Assembly (NCBI GenBank): GCA_019925795.1
Contig: CM034305.1
Span: forward strand, 69,986,573 to 70,050,572
Length of the DNA: 64,000 bases
Origin: Dendrobium chrysotoxum
Lineage: Eukaryota; Streptophyta; Magnoliopsida; Asparagales; Orchidaceae
Direction: 5' to 3'
The notes under the pieces were generated by a model. That model saw only the letters and a program-made list of their open reading frames with translations, did no database searches and was not told where the DNA came from. The position numbers and the translations under genes were made by a program. Of this stretch, positions 36,924 through 49,345 are shown piece after piece (the first letter of the stretch is position 1; the number at the start of each line of letters is the position of its first letter).

Positions 36924-37224
36924 ATTGTGTCAAATAATATTTTCTGATGGCCACAATTGTTATTTCTTCCTTAGCTCCCCCTCAGAAGGATAATTGATTA
37001 TAAAATAGGAGGAAAGAGATTTTTTTTATTTATAAAAATAACAAAACGAACACAACAAGAACAATAGATAAACAACAGATAACATTAATATTAAGAATAT
37101 AGCAACACAGAAATTTCTCTCCCTTTTGACAGCAACAAAAAGGGAAGAATAATAAGTACAAACACGAACTAAAAAAATACAGATAAAAAATAAGAACTAT
37201 AAAAACAAACACAAATACAAGTAA

Positions 37225-38319
37225 CTAAAGGTCGGGATCATGATCCGGTGGTGGTGGAGGTGGCTGAAAGTGAACATGGAGAGATGCAAAGTTCTGATCG
37301 ATCGCGGCAAAGCATGCATCAAACCACTGACTATCTTCTTCATGCTGACGGTGTTGTTTGGTAATGTGCTGACCCAACCACGTTTCTAAGCTATCAAGAC
37401 GTTGAAGCACATCGTCCCGAGGGTAGGCATGGTAGGTAGGTCCAGGAGGTGGTGGAGGTCCTCCCGCTGCTTCAGCTTCCTTTTCTTCATCAAAGACAGA
37501 GTCGCCGTGTGCGGGCCCCCGATGGAAAAGAATGCGAAAGGAAGCATTTGTGTAGAAAATAGGTTGATGATCTGGAGGGAGAGGATAATAAAGTTGATAT
37601 TTTACATCTAAGATGTAGCCTATGACATGACCTAGGGCGATATTCTGCTTTCTACGGGCACTGGGATATCGAAGAGCAGATAATGTATGAATGTAATAGA
37701 TAAACATTTGAGCTTAGTCAAATTTTATGGTGGACATGATTAGATATGTAACGATAGAAAGCAACAGAGTGATGTGAATGCGAACTCCAGCTTTGGGTAT
37801 TACGGATGTACGAAGGACATGCTGGATGACGCGGGCATTTTGATTTAAATTTTGAACGAGTGGAAGGTGTTGATTGGAAGGTATATTTCTAAGGAGTGTG
37901 TTGACCGAGGTCCAGTCACAATCAATTGTAAGGAGAGATTGGGGACGAGGGCCTTCAGTAGATAGGCCAATGTGTTCAGTAATGTCGTCTTTAGTGATGA
38001 CGACATTGTGTTTACAGATATAGGAGCTAAGAGTGGTGCATTCGGCGTTGATTTTAAGATTTGCTAGAAATTCAAAGAGAAGTTCAGAGTGGAAAGGAAA
38101 GCGAGTGTCAAAAAAAAATTGAAGAGTGGTGGAGGCGAAAAGATTCATCACCTCAAAATTTAGAGCCGCTTAATTTAATATACGAGACGGGGTGATTTTG
38201 GCTTCTTGAATTTGTTTTACGCTTTCTCGTCGGCAGCAAAGAGAAAGCGGTCGTCGAACCGCCGAGAGGAGGAAGAGCTCCCCTCGATCAATCGGCCTTG
38301 CTTACTTCCACCAGACATT
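37225..38319 (-). pseudogene. Extra ORF between pol and 3' LTR, plant-transposon-protein-like
   Basis: The reading starts at ATG 38319 (MSGGSKQGRLIEGSSSSSRR), has an early stop and frameshift near 38215, and continues as 38151-37714 (145 codons) and 37707-37225 (160 codons) separated only by a stop near 37711. It looks like one protein of about 360 residues. It has a Ser-rich basic start, a globular middle (FPFHSELLFEFLANLK, VVITKDDITEHIGLS) and a second half ending in an acidic/Pro-rich linker, a charged stretch and PPPPPPDHDPDL. The FY-ANL and I-LGL pattern resembles the 'putative plant transposon protein' domain found after pol in some plant copia elements. It is not a retroviral envelope: no signal peptide or transmembrane anchor is visible. 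The role is unknown. It is better preserved than gag. Confidence 0.65.
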
Positions 38320-38399
38320 GATCAGGAAATAGGTGAAGGGATTGAGGAGTTGTAAGAAGAGTGAGTGAGATTGAGCAGAAAATCCCTCCAATTTATAAA

Positions 38400-38870
38400 G
38401 TTTCAGAGTGATCGTACACTACGATGTGGTATCGTACAGTACGATATGGGCAATTATTTTATCTGGACGACTTGTCGGAAAAAGGAGTCAAATCATATAA
38501 TACGATCAGAATTGTACTAGACGATTATGAGAGAGCGACAGTCGTCCCGAGGAGTCGTCGATACAACCGTTGAAAAAAGGTATCGTACAGTACAAACAGG
38601 TGTTCGTACAGTATGAAGTGCAATAATTTTTGTATCGGCCGAGTTTAAATTCGTCCCAATCCAAAATGACATATGAATCGTACAGTACGATCGGTGGTTC
38701 GTACAGCACGATGAGCAATAATGTGTATCGTACAGTGCGAGTGGTACTTCGTACAATACGATATGTACAAGACAGGACAAATTTAGACCGTGGAAGGCTG
38801 TGATTTGTGTATTTGGGATAATCGTACAGTACAATGCTGAATCGTACAGTACGATGTACAGAGAAATTCA
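38400..38870 (-). repeat. Cluster of GTAC palindromes between pol and the extra ORF
   Basis: At least ten exact or near-exact copies of ATCGTAC-A-GTACGAT or half sites occur in 470 bp (for example at about 38408, 38431, 38679, 38820 and 38841). The same motif fills the middle of the LTRs. The cluster sits upstream of the extra ORF's ATG, in the position of a promoter or leader for that ORF. Confidence 0.8.
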
Positions 38871-39001
38871 AAGTTTGTTCATCAGCAAGGTGAATGTGAA
38901 AGGATCAGAAAACCTCCTTTTTTATTTTAAAAAAATACAAACAAAATAATAAACACACCAAATTTTTTTTTTAATTTTTTATTTTTTTTTTAATTTTAAG
39001 C

Positions 39002-42000
39002 TTAAATTTTTATGACACCTAATTTTGTTCTCAAGGTACTAAATGTATCATAAGCTAATGGTTTTATAAAAATGTCAGCCAATTGATCTCCAATAGCAAT
39101 GTGGTGCAGTTCAATATCTCCTTTGGCTACATGATCTCTTATGAAGTGATGTCTAATGTCTATATGCTTTGTTCGTGAGTGTTGAATTGGATTTTTGGAT
39201 ATGCAAATTGTACTAGTGTTGTCACATATTATTGGGATGGTTCCTACAGGTAGTCCAAGATCTAAAACCTGTTGTTTTAACCAAAGAACTTGTGCAACAC
39301 AGCTTCCTACTACTATATATTCTGCTTCGGCTGTTGAGAGGGCTACCGAATTCTATTTTCTACTGGACCATGAAACTAATGATTGTCCAATGAATTGACA
39401 AATACTAGAGGTGCTTTTTCTATCTACTATACATCCTACAAAGTCTGAATCTGAGTACCCTAAGATTTCAAAAGTAGTGTTGTGTCTAGGATACCAAATT
39501 TCTAAGTTTGGGGTGCCTAGTAGATATCTAAGAATTCTTTTGACAGCAGTCATGTGAGATTCTTTTGGATCCGCTTGAAATCGAGCACAGAGACAAACAC
39601 TAAATATTATATCCGTTCTACTGGCAATTAAGTAGAGAAGTCATCCAATTATTCCCCTATACTTATTCTGATCTACTGACTTTCCATTTGAATCTTTATC
39701 TAATTGAATGTTAGAATTCATGGGAGTATTCATGGCCTTGGCATTTTCTATTTCATACTTTTTAAGAATATCCTTGATATACTTAGATTGGCTAAGGAAT
39801 GTTCCACCTTCCATCTATCTTACACTAAATCTAAGGAAGTAATTAAGTTCTCCCATCATACTCATTTTAAATTCATCACTCATTGTTTTTTAAAAATTCA
39901 TCACATAAGGTTTTCTCTGAAGATTCGAACAAGATGTCATCTACATAAATCTGAACAATGAGTATCTCATCTCCTACCCTTTTTAAGAATAGGGTGGTGT
40001 CCACACTACCCTTAATAAAGCCTATATCTACTAGGAATATACTAAGTCTTTCATACCAAGCTCTTGGTGCTTGCTTTAATCCATATAGTGCCTTTTTCAA
40101 CTTAAACACATGATTTGAAAATTGTGAATTTTTAAATCCTGGGGGTTGTTCAACATAGACATCCTCTTTGATTATCCCATTTAAGAAAGCACTCTTAACA
40201 TCCATCTGATATAATTTGAAACCCTTGAAGCAAGAAAAAGCTAAGAGTACTCTAATAGCTTCTAGTCTGGCTACAGGTTCAAATGTTTCCTCAAAATCTA
40301 TTCTCTCAATTTAGTTGTACTCTTTTGCTACTAATCTAATCTTATTTCTCAATACTATGCCAGAGTCATTCATCTTATTTTTAAAGATCCACTTAGTTCC
40401 AACCACATTTTGTTCTTTAGGTCTCTTAACTAATTCCCATACATCATTCCTAAAAAATTGGTTTAACTCTTCTTGCATTGCTAGGATCCAGAATTCATCT
40501 CCTAAGGCTTGATCTATATTTGTTGGTTCAATCATGAAGATAAATGCAGAATGACTAACTTCTTTCTTAAGTCCATGCCTAGTTTTTACATCTTCTGATG
40601 GGTCTCCTAAGATCAGTTTTTTAGGATGACTAGAACAATATTTTCAATCTCTAGGCAGTTGCTCCTGAGGCTCTACTCTATTCTCTATAGTAATGGTTTC
40701 TACCCCCTTAATGATCTCACTTTCTTATTCTTTAGGATTAGGTTTAAAGATTTTATTGGATTCATCAAATACCACATAGGTAGACTCTTCTACTACAAGG
40801 GTCCTCTTATTGAAAATTCTATAGGCTTTACCTACAAATGAGTAACCTAAGAAGACACCTTCATCAGATTTAGGATCAAACTTTCCTAAGGATGACTTAC
40901 CATTGATTAAGATGAAATATTTGCATCCAAAAATATGTAATTGGGAAAGATTGGGTGTCCTACTCTTAAGCAATTCATAGGGTGTCTTATTAAGTTTGGA
41001 TCTAATATTTACCCTATTTAGAACATAGCAAGCAGTATTCATTGCTTCTGCCCAAAAATATCTAGAAAGAGTGTATTCAGCTAACATTGCCCTAACAGCT
41101 TCAACTAAATTTCTATTCTTTCTTTCTGCTATTCTATTTTACTGAGGAGTCCTAGGGGCAGAGAAATTATGTTCTATTCCTATCTCTTGACAAAATGATT
41201 CAAACTTATCATTCTCAAATTCTCCACCGTGATCACTATGGATTGTTGTAATTTCACATCCTAATTTTCTTTGAATCCAAGTGGAGAAAGTTCTAAACTC
41301 TTCAAATGACTCACTCTTATGTGCTAAGAATTTTACCCAAGTAAACCTAGAGTAGTCATCCACTTTTACAAATCCATAAGATTTTTCTCCTAGGCTAACG
41401 GTACTAACAGGTCCAAATAGGTCCATGTGTAGAATTTCTAATGGCCTAGTGGTGTTGATATCCTTAATTGAATGAAATGATGATTTCACTTATTTTTCTA
41501 ATTGGCAAGCATTGCATAGATGGTCTTTAGTGAAGTCTAACTTAGGTATGCCTCTAAATAAGTCTTTTTGAGTGATATTCCTAAGTGTTTTTATACAGCA
41601 TAGCATAGTCTCTTATGCCATAGCCAAGAGTCATCAGCTATTATTTTCAAACATAAAGGGTTTGAGTTTTCAATGCAGTTTAAATCTAACATGTAAACAT
41701 TATTGATACATTTTCCTTCTAACACAAGTTTATCATTTAGGCTAATCATGTATTTGTTAGAAAGAAACTTTATGTTAAAGCCCTTATCACATAGTTGACT
41801 GATACTTAACAAATTATGTTTTAAACCATCAACTAAAAGAATATTTTTAATTACCAAATTTTTAGAATTTTCAATGATACATAAGCCCACCACTTTCCTG
41901 GTGGTGTTGTCTCCCAAAGTCACCTTGCCTCTTGACCTGGCCTCCAGTGTCACGAACTACTTCATGTCTCTAGTCATGTGTCTTGAGCAGCCACTGTCCA

Positions 42001-42030
42001 GGTACCATATGCTCTCATTAGGTCTTTCGT
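39002..42030 (-). pseudogene. Copia pol: protease, integrase, reverse transcriptase, RNase H
   Basis: Read on the minus strand. The protease active-site segment WYLDSGCSRHMT lies near 42008-41970 and is followed by a stop. The 41953-41591 frame covers the rest of the protease and the pre-integrase region (LLSISQLCDKG). Integrase is at 41489-40725 with LHMDLFGP, IHSDHGGEFEN and the final acidic residue in AERKNR, broken by a stop at the SAPRTPQ site. Reverse transcriptase is at 40535-39876 with WVFK-like WIFKNK, MDVKSAFLNG, LYGLKQAPRAW and the catalytic YVDD. RNase H runs from 39553 to about 39010 with YSDSDFVG, DN-TSTICISKNPIQHSRTKHID and a stop at 39002. At least five in-frame stops or shifts interrupt it. 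The reading order and motif spelling are of the SIRE/Maximus type. Confidence 0.92.
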
Positions 42031-42394
42031 AAGAGCATCCCTACAATGTCAATCAAGAATTAGTTTTGGGAACCCAAGTGAGTTTGGGTTCCACCTTATG
42101 CTTGTATGAATGAGATGTATGCATGTTATGCTATGATGAATGTAGCTTAGGTCTCCACACTAGATGTGTCTTATGGTGAATTGTGTAAGTGCGGGTTATA
42201 TGACCTAACATGCCACAAGAGTAACACCTAACACCGAAAAATGGGTTTACTAACCTATATGGGTGATGGTGCCTCTTCCTAGGTCTAGATGATGCATGCT
42301 GTGATGATTTAGAATGAGAATTTTTAATTGATGGTGGTTTATAAAATTTAGCAAAAGTGGGTGGTGTTCTATTATTCTGAAATGCATCAACTTT

Positions 42395-43780
42395 TTCTCA
42401 TAGAAATTTATTTTCTTTTTTAAGACTTACAATTTGAAATTTCAATGCATGCTCATCACTATGTAATTGACATGCAAGTTCATCTAATTCCTTAAATGCA
42501 TTTTCTAATTCAACATGTGATGATTTCAAGGAATTGTATGTAGTAGTTAATTCAACATGCATCAAATTCATCAAACACAAACATATGATCTCTATCCAAG
42601 TCAAAAAAATCTTTAACCACACTAGCATGCTCTTTTTGTAAAGTACTAAAATTAGTGTTAAGGTTAGCATGCATTTTCTTCAACTTCCTATACAAGTCAT
42701 GAATTTTTTTAGAAATAATTAACAGTTCATCATAAGAAAGTTGACATACCTCATCTTGATCTGATTGATTAAGGTTATAGTTAGTCATAAGATATAAGTT
42801 TGTTACCTCCTCCTCTGCCTCTTCTTCTGATGATTCTGAAGCAGAGTCGGCTCAGATTGCCTTTTGTGTCTGAAACTTGCCCTTCTTGAATTTTGCTTTT
42901 TCATCGCCCTTTTCCTTGGTTTGAGAAGTCTTAACATTGGGGCAATCAGCTCGGAGATGACCTGGCTTCCTGCACTCAAAGAAAATTGTATCGGATGCAA
43001 CTTTAGTATTCTTTGAGTTTTTACCTTTATTCTAGTTGCTTTGATGACGTCGTTGCTTTCTTTTTAGAAAATTCTTGAATTGGCGAGTCATCAAGGCTAT
43101 ATCATCATCTTCCTCCGCTACAGAGCTGTCACTTTCAGAATTGTTCACTTTTAGAGCCACAATTCGCTCCTTCTTTTCACCTGCATCACTTTGCCTTTGA
43201 CTCACTCCTTGCTCATAGGCAATGAGTGACCCAAGCAAATTGTCAATTCAATAAATATTTAAATCTTTGGACTCAGTTATTGTAATAATTTTTGCATCAT
43301 AGGAGCTAGGTAAACATCTCAATATTTTGTTAACTTTTTCAAAATTCGATAATTCTCTTTCTAAAGCATGCAAAGATGTCACTATTTACATAAACCTAGT
43401 GTACATTTCAGATATAGTCTCGCTAAGTTTCATGCAAAAAAATTTATAATCATGTAGGAGTATATTTAGCCTAGATTGTTTAACCTCATTGTTCCTTCGT
43501 ACGTGATACACAATTTATCCCAGATCTCCTTACCAATACTACAATAGATACTCGCATATAATCTTTTGATTTCAATGCACAAAACAAACAGTTCAAGCAC
43601 TTAGCATTTAATTGTGTAAATTCTCTATCCTTATTGCTCCATTCATTAAAAGCTAATTCAGTTTTAACTCCATTCAACATACGAAACGGTGCAGAGTAAC
43701 CTTCTTGAACCAATATCCACATGCGATAGTCTATAGACTATAAAAAATATAGACATGCAAATTTTCTAAAAATCAAAAGG
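42395..43780 (-). pseudogene. Copia gag with zinc-knuckle remnant and coiled coil
   Basis: The frame at 43722-43486 gives the gag N-terminal pattern (NAKCLNCLFCALKSKDYMRVS). The frame at 43238-43032 gives the C-terminal part (LGSLIAYE, IALMTRQFKNFLKRK). A CCHC zinc knuckle near 42990-42950 reads FFECRKPGHLRADCP; the first Cys of the knuckle is replaced by Phe. Downstream, 42788-42552 and 42670-42398 give a charged heptad-like stretch (ISKKIHDLYRKLKKMHANLN), the long coiled coil usual for SIRE gag. The protein would package the RNA in cytoplasmic particles. Many stops show it is inactive. Confidence 0.85.
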
Positions 43781-43897
43781 TATATTATCAAACAAAGGTG
43801 GACGGGTTATAGAATAACCCTTTGCAGTGTTACGATTACCAAAATGTGCAATGGATCTTATGTTTCTAAGTTTTCTAAAATACTATTTTGAAACTCC

Positions 43898-43909
43898 GCT
43901 TTGATAGCA
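43898..43909 (-). promoter_or_regulatory. Primer binding site (tRNA-iMet type)
   Basis: The minus strand reads TGCTATCAAAGC, matching TGGTATCAGAGC at 10 of 12 positions, two bases after the CA end of the 5' LTR at 43912. It fixes the orientation of the element. Confidence 0.85.
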
Positions 43910-43911
43910 CT

Positions 43912-45702
43912 TGAAAGTACGAGATGCGCCAAGAGGGAGGGTGAATTGGCATTTTAAAAATTAATCTTAAACATGAGTTCTAATTTATTTTGGATTTTTA
44001 AAATTACAACACAACGAGTAGAATACGGAAGCTAATGATATGATCACAACGATGATATTGGTAACAAAATTATAGATCTCACAATACAAAGAAAATACAA
44101 CCAGATTTTTTACCACACAAATATACCAGTAAGCAACTATGTGAAAAATAAAGTGCGGTAAGAAAAATAAAAATAGTACACCATAAATTTTTATAGTAGT
44201 TCGGTCACTTGACTTACGTCCACTCCCCGGAGTCCTCTGCTCCGAGAATTGCACTACTAAAAGTTGACTCTCCTTTTGCTCCCACAGTAAGGCGGAGAAG
44301 CCTTTATAAAACTCCCTTTCACCTCCCCCGGTGTGGCGGAATACCAGACGCTATGTCACCCTCCCGGTGATGGCAGCAGACCTTCTCCTTTTCTCCCTCC
44401 TAGAGAAGGCAGAGTACCCAGATGATATTGATCTTAAAGCCTTTCTTCCCTAGAGAACCTTCATAAGACTCCCCAAAGCCACAAGAGGAGCAAAGCATGC
44501 AGCTAGCTTGGAGTCACCGTGTGATCCCCTCACACTCATTCTCCCTCACGCTCAAGCTCACATTCACCTTTCTCTCACAAGCCCTGGATCTCTCTAAAGA
44601 AAGCTTCTCTCTCAAGAGTTCCTTCTCTCTTAATGCTTCTCACAACAGCAAGACAGACCAACAATAACTCCCTCTCTTAGAAAAAAGTTCTTTTTAAATC
44701 AGGCTTCAAAAAACCCTAGAAATTTAATTTTTTCATCTTTATTCATACAGTACGATATAATATCGTACAGTACGATCAGTTCAAAAACATCTTCATCCAG
44801 TACGAGCACAGATGAACAGTTCATGAATTTTACAAATATCGTACTGTACGATCCAAAGATCGTACAGGACGATCATGTTATTTTTAACTGTTCGTACAGG
44901 ATGAACTATAGGACAATCTCTGGGACGAGCAAATTCGTCTCTAACCATCGTCCAGCACTATGCTAATCGTACAGTACGATTAGTTCATTTTCAGGACATC
45001 GTCCGATACGATATGAATATCGTCCGGGATGAATAGAATAAAAACCTTGGTTTCGTCTGGTACAATCAATGGGATGAATGAAATCGTCTCTGTCCATCGT
45101 ACAATACGATGGCTATCGTACAATATGAATTCAATTAATTAAGAAACCAAGATTTTATTTCCTGATTATGGGAGATAATTTTGGTAAGTTTTCAAATAAT
45201 TATACAGTACGATATATATCGTACAGTACGAATAGTTCAGAATATCAAAATTAGAAACTTACCAAACTTATTCTGACAGCTAGGATTTTTGAATTGAACC
45301 ACATCGTACAGTACGATTAACATAGGATTAGCCATTAGCCTGAGTATTAATGATCCATCATACAGTACGATTAAAAATTGTACAGTACGATTAGTTTTTA
45401 AAAAAAATTTAGACTTAAAAAAAATTCCTCTGTGTGTGTGCATGGTTGCTCCTTTTTACATACATGCTTTTGTAGCAAACTCAATAAAATAAAAATTAAA
45501 GAAAATAAAAATACAAGTTTTTGAATTTCCTATTCTACCCAGTTTGAGTCTCCAATAATCTTGAGCGGTGTATATCTGACCTAAAATATTAGTGCTCACA
45601 GGCAAAGATAAACATTTATAATCTTTAAGGAAGACCATATAAATTCAGTAAGTATTAGTTGTCGCCATCAAAATCAAGTGCTCGGGATCCTAGATTGCAA
45701 CA
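43912..45702 (-). repeat. 5' LTR of the full-length SIRE-type element
   Basis: Pairs with 35105-36908. The GTAC palindromes lie at about 44748-45400, and some palindromes have lost bases relative to the other LTR. On the minus strand the LTR ends TTTCA next to the PBS. Confidence 0.92.
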
Positions 45703-47243
45703 CAACATAGGATCTACCATAAAGTAAAGGTTGCAAGGCTCCACCAACAACAAGCTTGGATTTTTATTTCTATATAATGTAGATTTAAATATGATTATTT
45801 ATTTTAGTCTTCAATCTTCTAACTTTTGGTTTTCCTGTGGAATTTCAAAATACAATAATCTTTAAAAAAGAAGAATCATTTTCTTTTAAAACCTTCAAGT
45901 ATATATAAAACACATCAAATCACTGACATTCTAACTCTTGTATAAACATAAATACATCACAAACAATTCAAACCCTAATTATATGTAGATTAAGAGTTAT
46001 AAATTTCTAAAGTTTTAGGTTAAATCATGACCCATAACTTTGAAAATTCAATTCACCGAAATCCATTGATCATCAATGCCCAAGAAGCTTAGGGTATGGT
46101 ATGCAGTGCACATACCCTAGTCTCTACTATCCAAATTTGAGCTCAATTGGACTCCTGGTTAGGGAGTAATTAAAGAAAATTAGTGGGCACTCAAACCCAA
46201 TTATTCACTAACAAATATTCAAAATTGTTTGAAATTATTTTTAAAATAAAATTGGGCTCAATATGGTTCCAATGAGCTTAAAAACTCAAAATTTGGATAG
46301 CATTTGGTTTTATGGTGAATTTTGGAAGTTTATAGCATTTTCTATAATTATTATAACCCTTAATTCCATTTATTCAAACAACAGTGGTGGAATGACACGT
46401 GGCAACTAGTGTTTCACCCTGCAGTTTTAACTTAAATGAGTCGGCATTAGTGGAAGCCATCCAATCCAGTGGATGAAGCATTGTAAGCTATATTTTTTGA
46501 ATTAATTAGAAAAGCCATACGGTCCGGCTAGATCTCAACCTTTGGATCTGATACATGCTCGATCCGATGGCTAAGATCAGCCTATACTCATGCAATAAGG
46601 TTTATGGATGAATTGCTATAACTTATTTTATACTCATCCAATTCAAATGAAATTTAATACATAACTTTCCCACACTCAAATGAAGAGTGGGAAAGTGTTT
46701 GGAGACTTTAAAAATCACTTTTTAGAAAGCTATTTTCAAATGAAGTTTTAAACTAGGTTGGAAAAATTCTTCAATCAAGATGGTGAAATATCTTATTCTT
46801 GGGATCTGTGGACTCCTAGAGAGGTCCTCTATATCTTTCTTGAAGGCCTCAAGCCTTGAAATTCACTAGATTGGAAGTTGTTTGTGTGGAAAGATTTTCT
46901 CTCTCTTCTCTCTTTGAACACTTCAATTGAAGTATTCTGGAGTTGGAGAAGGCTGGGGAAGACTTGAGGGAAGCTTGGGGAGTTGTTATGAGGTTGAGGA
47001 ATGCAATTGATCAACTCTTGCTTCATAAAAATTTAGAGTATTTAAAGGAGAGAGAAATTGAATCCAAGGGTTAATATCTTACCACCTAAGCAATGGCTAG
47101 CCACCATTTCAGTTAGGGACTATCCAAAAGGATGCAAAAGAAGGTTCTAGAGAGTTTGAGCTCAAGTAGACATCTGACTAGTTAGTTAGGGTTGAGCCAG
47201 TTATTTCTCAGAGATTATTTTGAAGAATCTTGCCACATTAACT
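45703..47243. other. Gene-free segment between the two SIRE-family elements
   Basis: No recognised coding sequence. The base composition and a hairpin-poor text with 'gatccgatggctaagatcag'-type words around 46560 suggest other repeat material, but I cannot classify it. Confidence 0.45.
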
Positions 47244-48967
47244 TAAAAGTTCATGGAGGTTGTTAGACCTCAAAGAATTAGCCCGAGGCTAACCAAGAGG
47301 GAGATGAATTGGTTATTTCAAGAATTTGTTCAGCAAAAAGAAAATCTTTTTATAGCCTTTTTAATATCTAAAAACACACACCTTAATCCCTAATGCGGAA
47401 GTGAATTAATTTCATAAATCATAGAAAATTAGAGTTTTTCAACCACACAATAAATTCTAGAAAAATAAAAATACGAAAAATAATAAGAACAAATATACCA
47501 TATATTATAGTGGTTCATTCCAACCTGACCTACATCCACTCTCCAGAAATCTCCTTCTAAGTATTGCACTAAACTTTTAGTGACTCTCCTTTATCTCCCA
47601 CACAAGACGGAGAAGCTCTTACAAACTCTCTTCCACCAACTTGGCGAAGGCAGAGAACTTGGAATCATTTTTCACCCTCCTAGTGAAGGCATAGAACCTA
47701 GAATCCTTTTTCACCCTCCTGATAAAGGCAGAGAACCTGGAATCCTTTTTCTCCATCCTGAAGATGACAGAAAACCTAGAATCACTTTCACCTTCCCCGG
47801 TGCAGCGGAATAGCCAGGTTCTTTGACACCAAAGAAATCTTCTTCTTCCCAAAACCTCCCTCATAGTAAACCTTGATTATATTGGTACTTAGGTGCAAGT
47901 TTACCGGAGCAGCTGTGTGAAACTCCCTCTCACACTCCCTTAAAACCCACAAGGATCTTCTCCCTCTCTCAAACTCCACCATTTCCTCTCTCAAGCTCAA
48001 GGCTCTCTCTTCAAGTTTTATCCAAAAGTAAATTGACTCAATTAATGCCAAAAGACTCTTATAGAGTCTTTTGACAAAGCTTAAATAGAGGGCTTTGAAA
48101 AATCCTAAAAACTCAATTCTGGCAGCACTAATCATCTGATACGATCTAGGATCATATTGTATGATTAGTTCAAAATAGTCATTTTAATCAATACAAAGCA
48201 TTGCCTGATACTATCAGTTCAAGTGTTTGTATTGATCATCCAATACGATATTGAGGATTATCCTGTATGATTAGTTTAGGGATTATGGTATTTCGTCTTG
48301 TATGATAGGCGATGATTAATTATTATCCCATGCAATGATCGGATTATCTAGTACGATCATCACCAATCATCCTGTATGATTCGATTAAATAAATTTACCA
48401 TAATTACTCCCCCAATTACAGGTTCAATTTAGGCAAGATTATCACATATCATACAGTACGATGCATATCGTATAATATAATTATAACAAAAAATCAATTT
48501 TAAAATATTGCCTAAATTAGTATTGGTGACTGAGTTTCTTGATTTCTATAAATTATCATGTATGATATGTATTGTACAGTATAATTAGTTCAAATTATGT
48601 TAATATCAAAATTAGTTATTTTGATGAGTTGATCGTACATTATGATTAGTTTAGAAATTTAAACTTTAAATTTTTATCCAATCTTACTCCCTTGAGTGTG
48701 TGTGTGCATGGTCACTAAGCTAGCAAACACCATTATAGGATTTGACTCAAGAAATTAAAAATACATCAATGAATATTACAAATTCTTTACAGCATAACTT
48801 ATTTTACTCAATCTTGAGCTCTAAATCTTCGTTGGATGGTGCATGGTGTTCCTAAAATATTAGTACACACAAATAAATATAGAATATAAATATTAAAAGA
48901 TATAAAGATGTGAGCCACAATATTTGTTATCGTCAAAAATATAAACTCGTAAGCTCGAGTTGCAATA
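47244..48967 (-). repeat. 3' LTR of the pol-less element
   Basis: Pairs with 51556-53311. It contains a minisatellite-like run at 47640-47810 with repeated 'gaacctggaatc' words and 'caccctcct' spacers, matching in design the 39-bp array of the solo LTR on the opposite strand, and GTAC-type motifs at about 48130-48620, many of them decayed. Confidence 0.88.
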
Positions 48968-48981
48968 ATCTCCCCCTTTTT
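48968..48981 (-). promoter_or_regulatory. Polypurine tract of the pol-less element
   Basis: The minus strand reads AAAAGGGGGAGAT before the LTR start, the same design as at 36909-36923. Confidence 0.75.
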
Positions 48982-49254
48982 ATGATGGCAAATATTACTA
49001 GTTTAATTTGCAAACTAAACTTATTTTCTCCTAATCTCCCCATCATTAAGATAATTATATTAAAAATAGGGGAAATCAAACAGTTTCTTTTTCTTTTTAT
49101 TTTTTAAATAAAAAACTTTTAGAAACTAAATAACAGATAAACTAATGCAAATACAAGATGAAAATATGCAACTTAAATACAAATACAACCAGCCAAATAT
49201 ATTATCCTCCTTTGACATTATAAAAAAGAAGAGAAAACATATAAAAAATAAGAA

Positions 49255-49345
49255 TGGAATAATCATAAAAAAGTCAAGATCATACAGACCCTGATTTGGT
49301 GGAGGTGGTGGTGATGTTTTAGAAGAATCAATTAAATTCAACAAG
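49255..49345 (-). pseudogene. Possible remnant of the extra-ORF C-terminus
   Basis: The minus-strand frame gives SSKTSPPPPPNQGLYDLDF. The Pro run followed by an acidic end and its position before the polypurine tract resemble the PPPPPPDHDPDL terminus of the extra ORF in the full-length element. The match is short, so it is tentative. Confidence 0.4.

Larger units (their letters stand above)
35105..45702 (-). mobile_element. Full-length SIRE/Maximus-type Ty1/copia retrotransposon
   Basis: The element is 10.6 kb with direct LTRs of about 1.8 kb (35105-36908 and 43912-45702). On the minus strand the LTRs begin TGTTG and end TTTCA. The upstream LTR is followed by a tRNA-iMet PBS at 43909-43898 (10 of 12 matches), then gag, protease, integrase, reverse transcriptase, RNase H, a spacer with GTAC palindromes, an extra ORF, and a polypurine tract at 36923-36909. 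The domain order with integrase before reverse transcriptase makes it copia. The long coiled-coil gag C-terminus and the extra 3' ORF point to the SIRE/Maximus lineage. The flanking 5-mers caata and caaca differ at one base and may be the target-site duplication. Every coding part has stops or frameshifts, so it is not autonomous now. The LTRs differ at roughly one position in ten by eye, so it is not recent. Confidence 0.93.

Noticed and set aside
37225..38319. Retroviral envelope-like gene
   Set aside because: Position fits, but there is no signal peptide, transmembrane anchor or surface-protein pattern; it resembles the plant transposon protein domain instead.
38400..38870. CRISPR array in the regularly recurring ATCGTACAGTACGAT repeats
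   Set aside because: Repeats are palindromic 15-mers with irregular spacing in a plant retroelement; no spacers of constant length and no cas genes.
38506..38871. Two minus-strand frames rich in Val, Leu, Tyr and Arg
   Set aside because: They are translations of the palindromic repeat cluster (repeated VRY and IVLYD words), not a protein.
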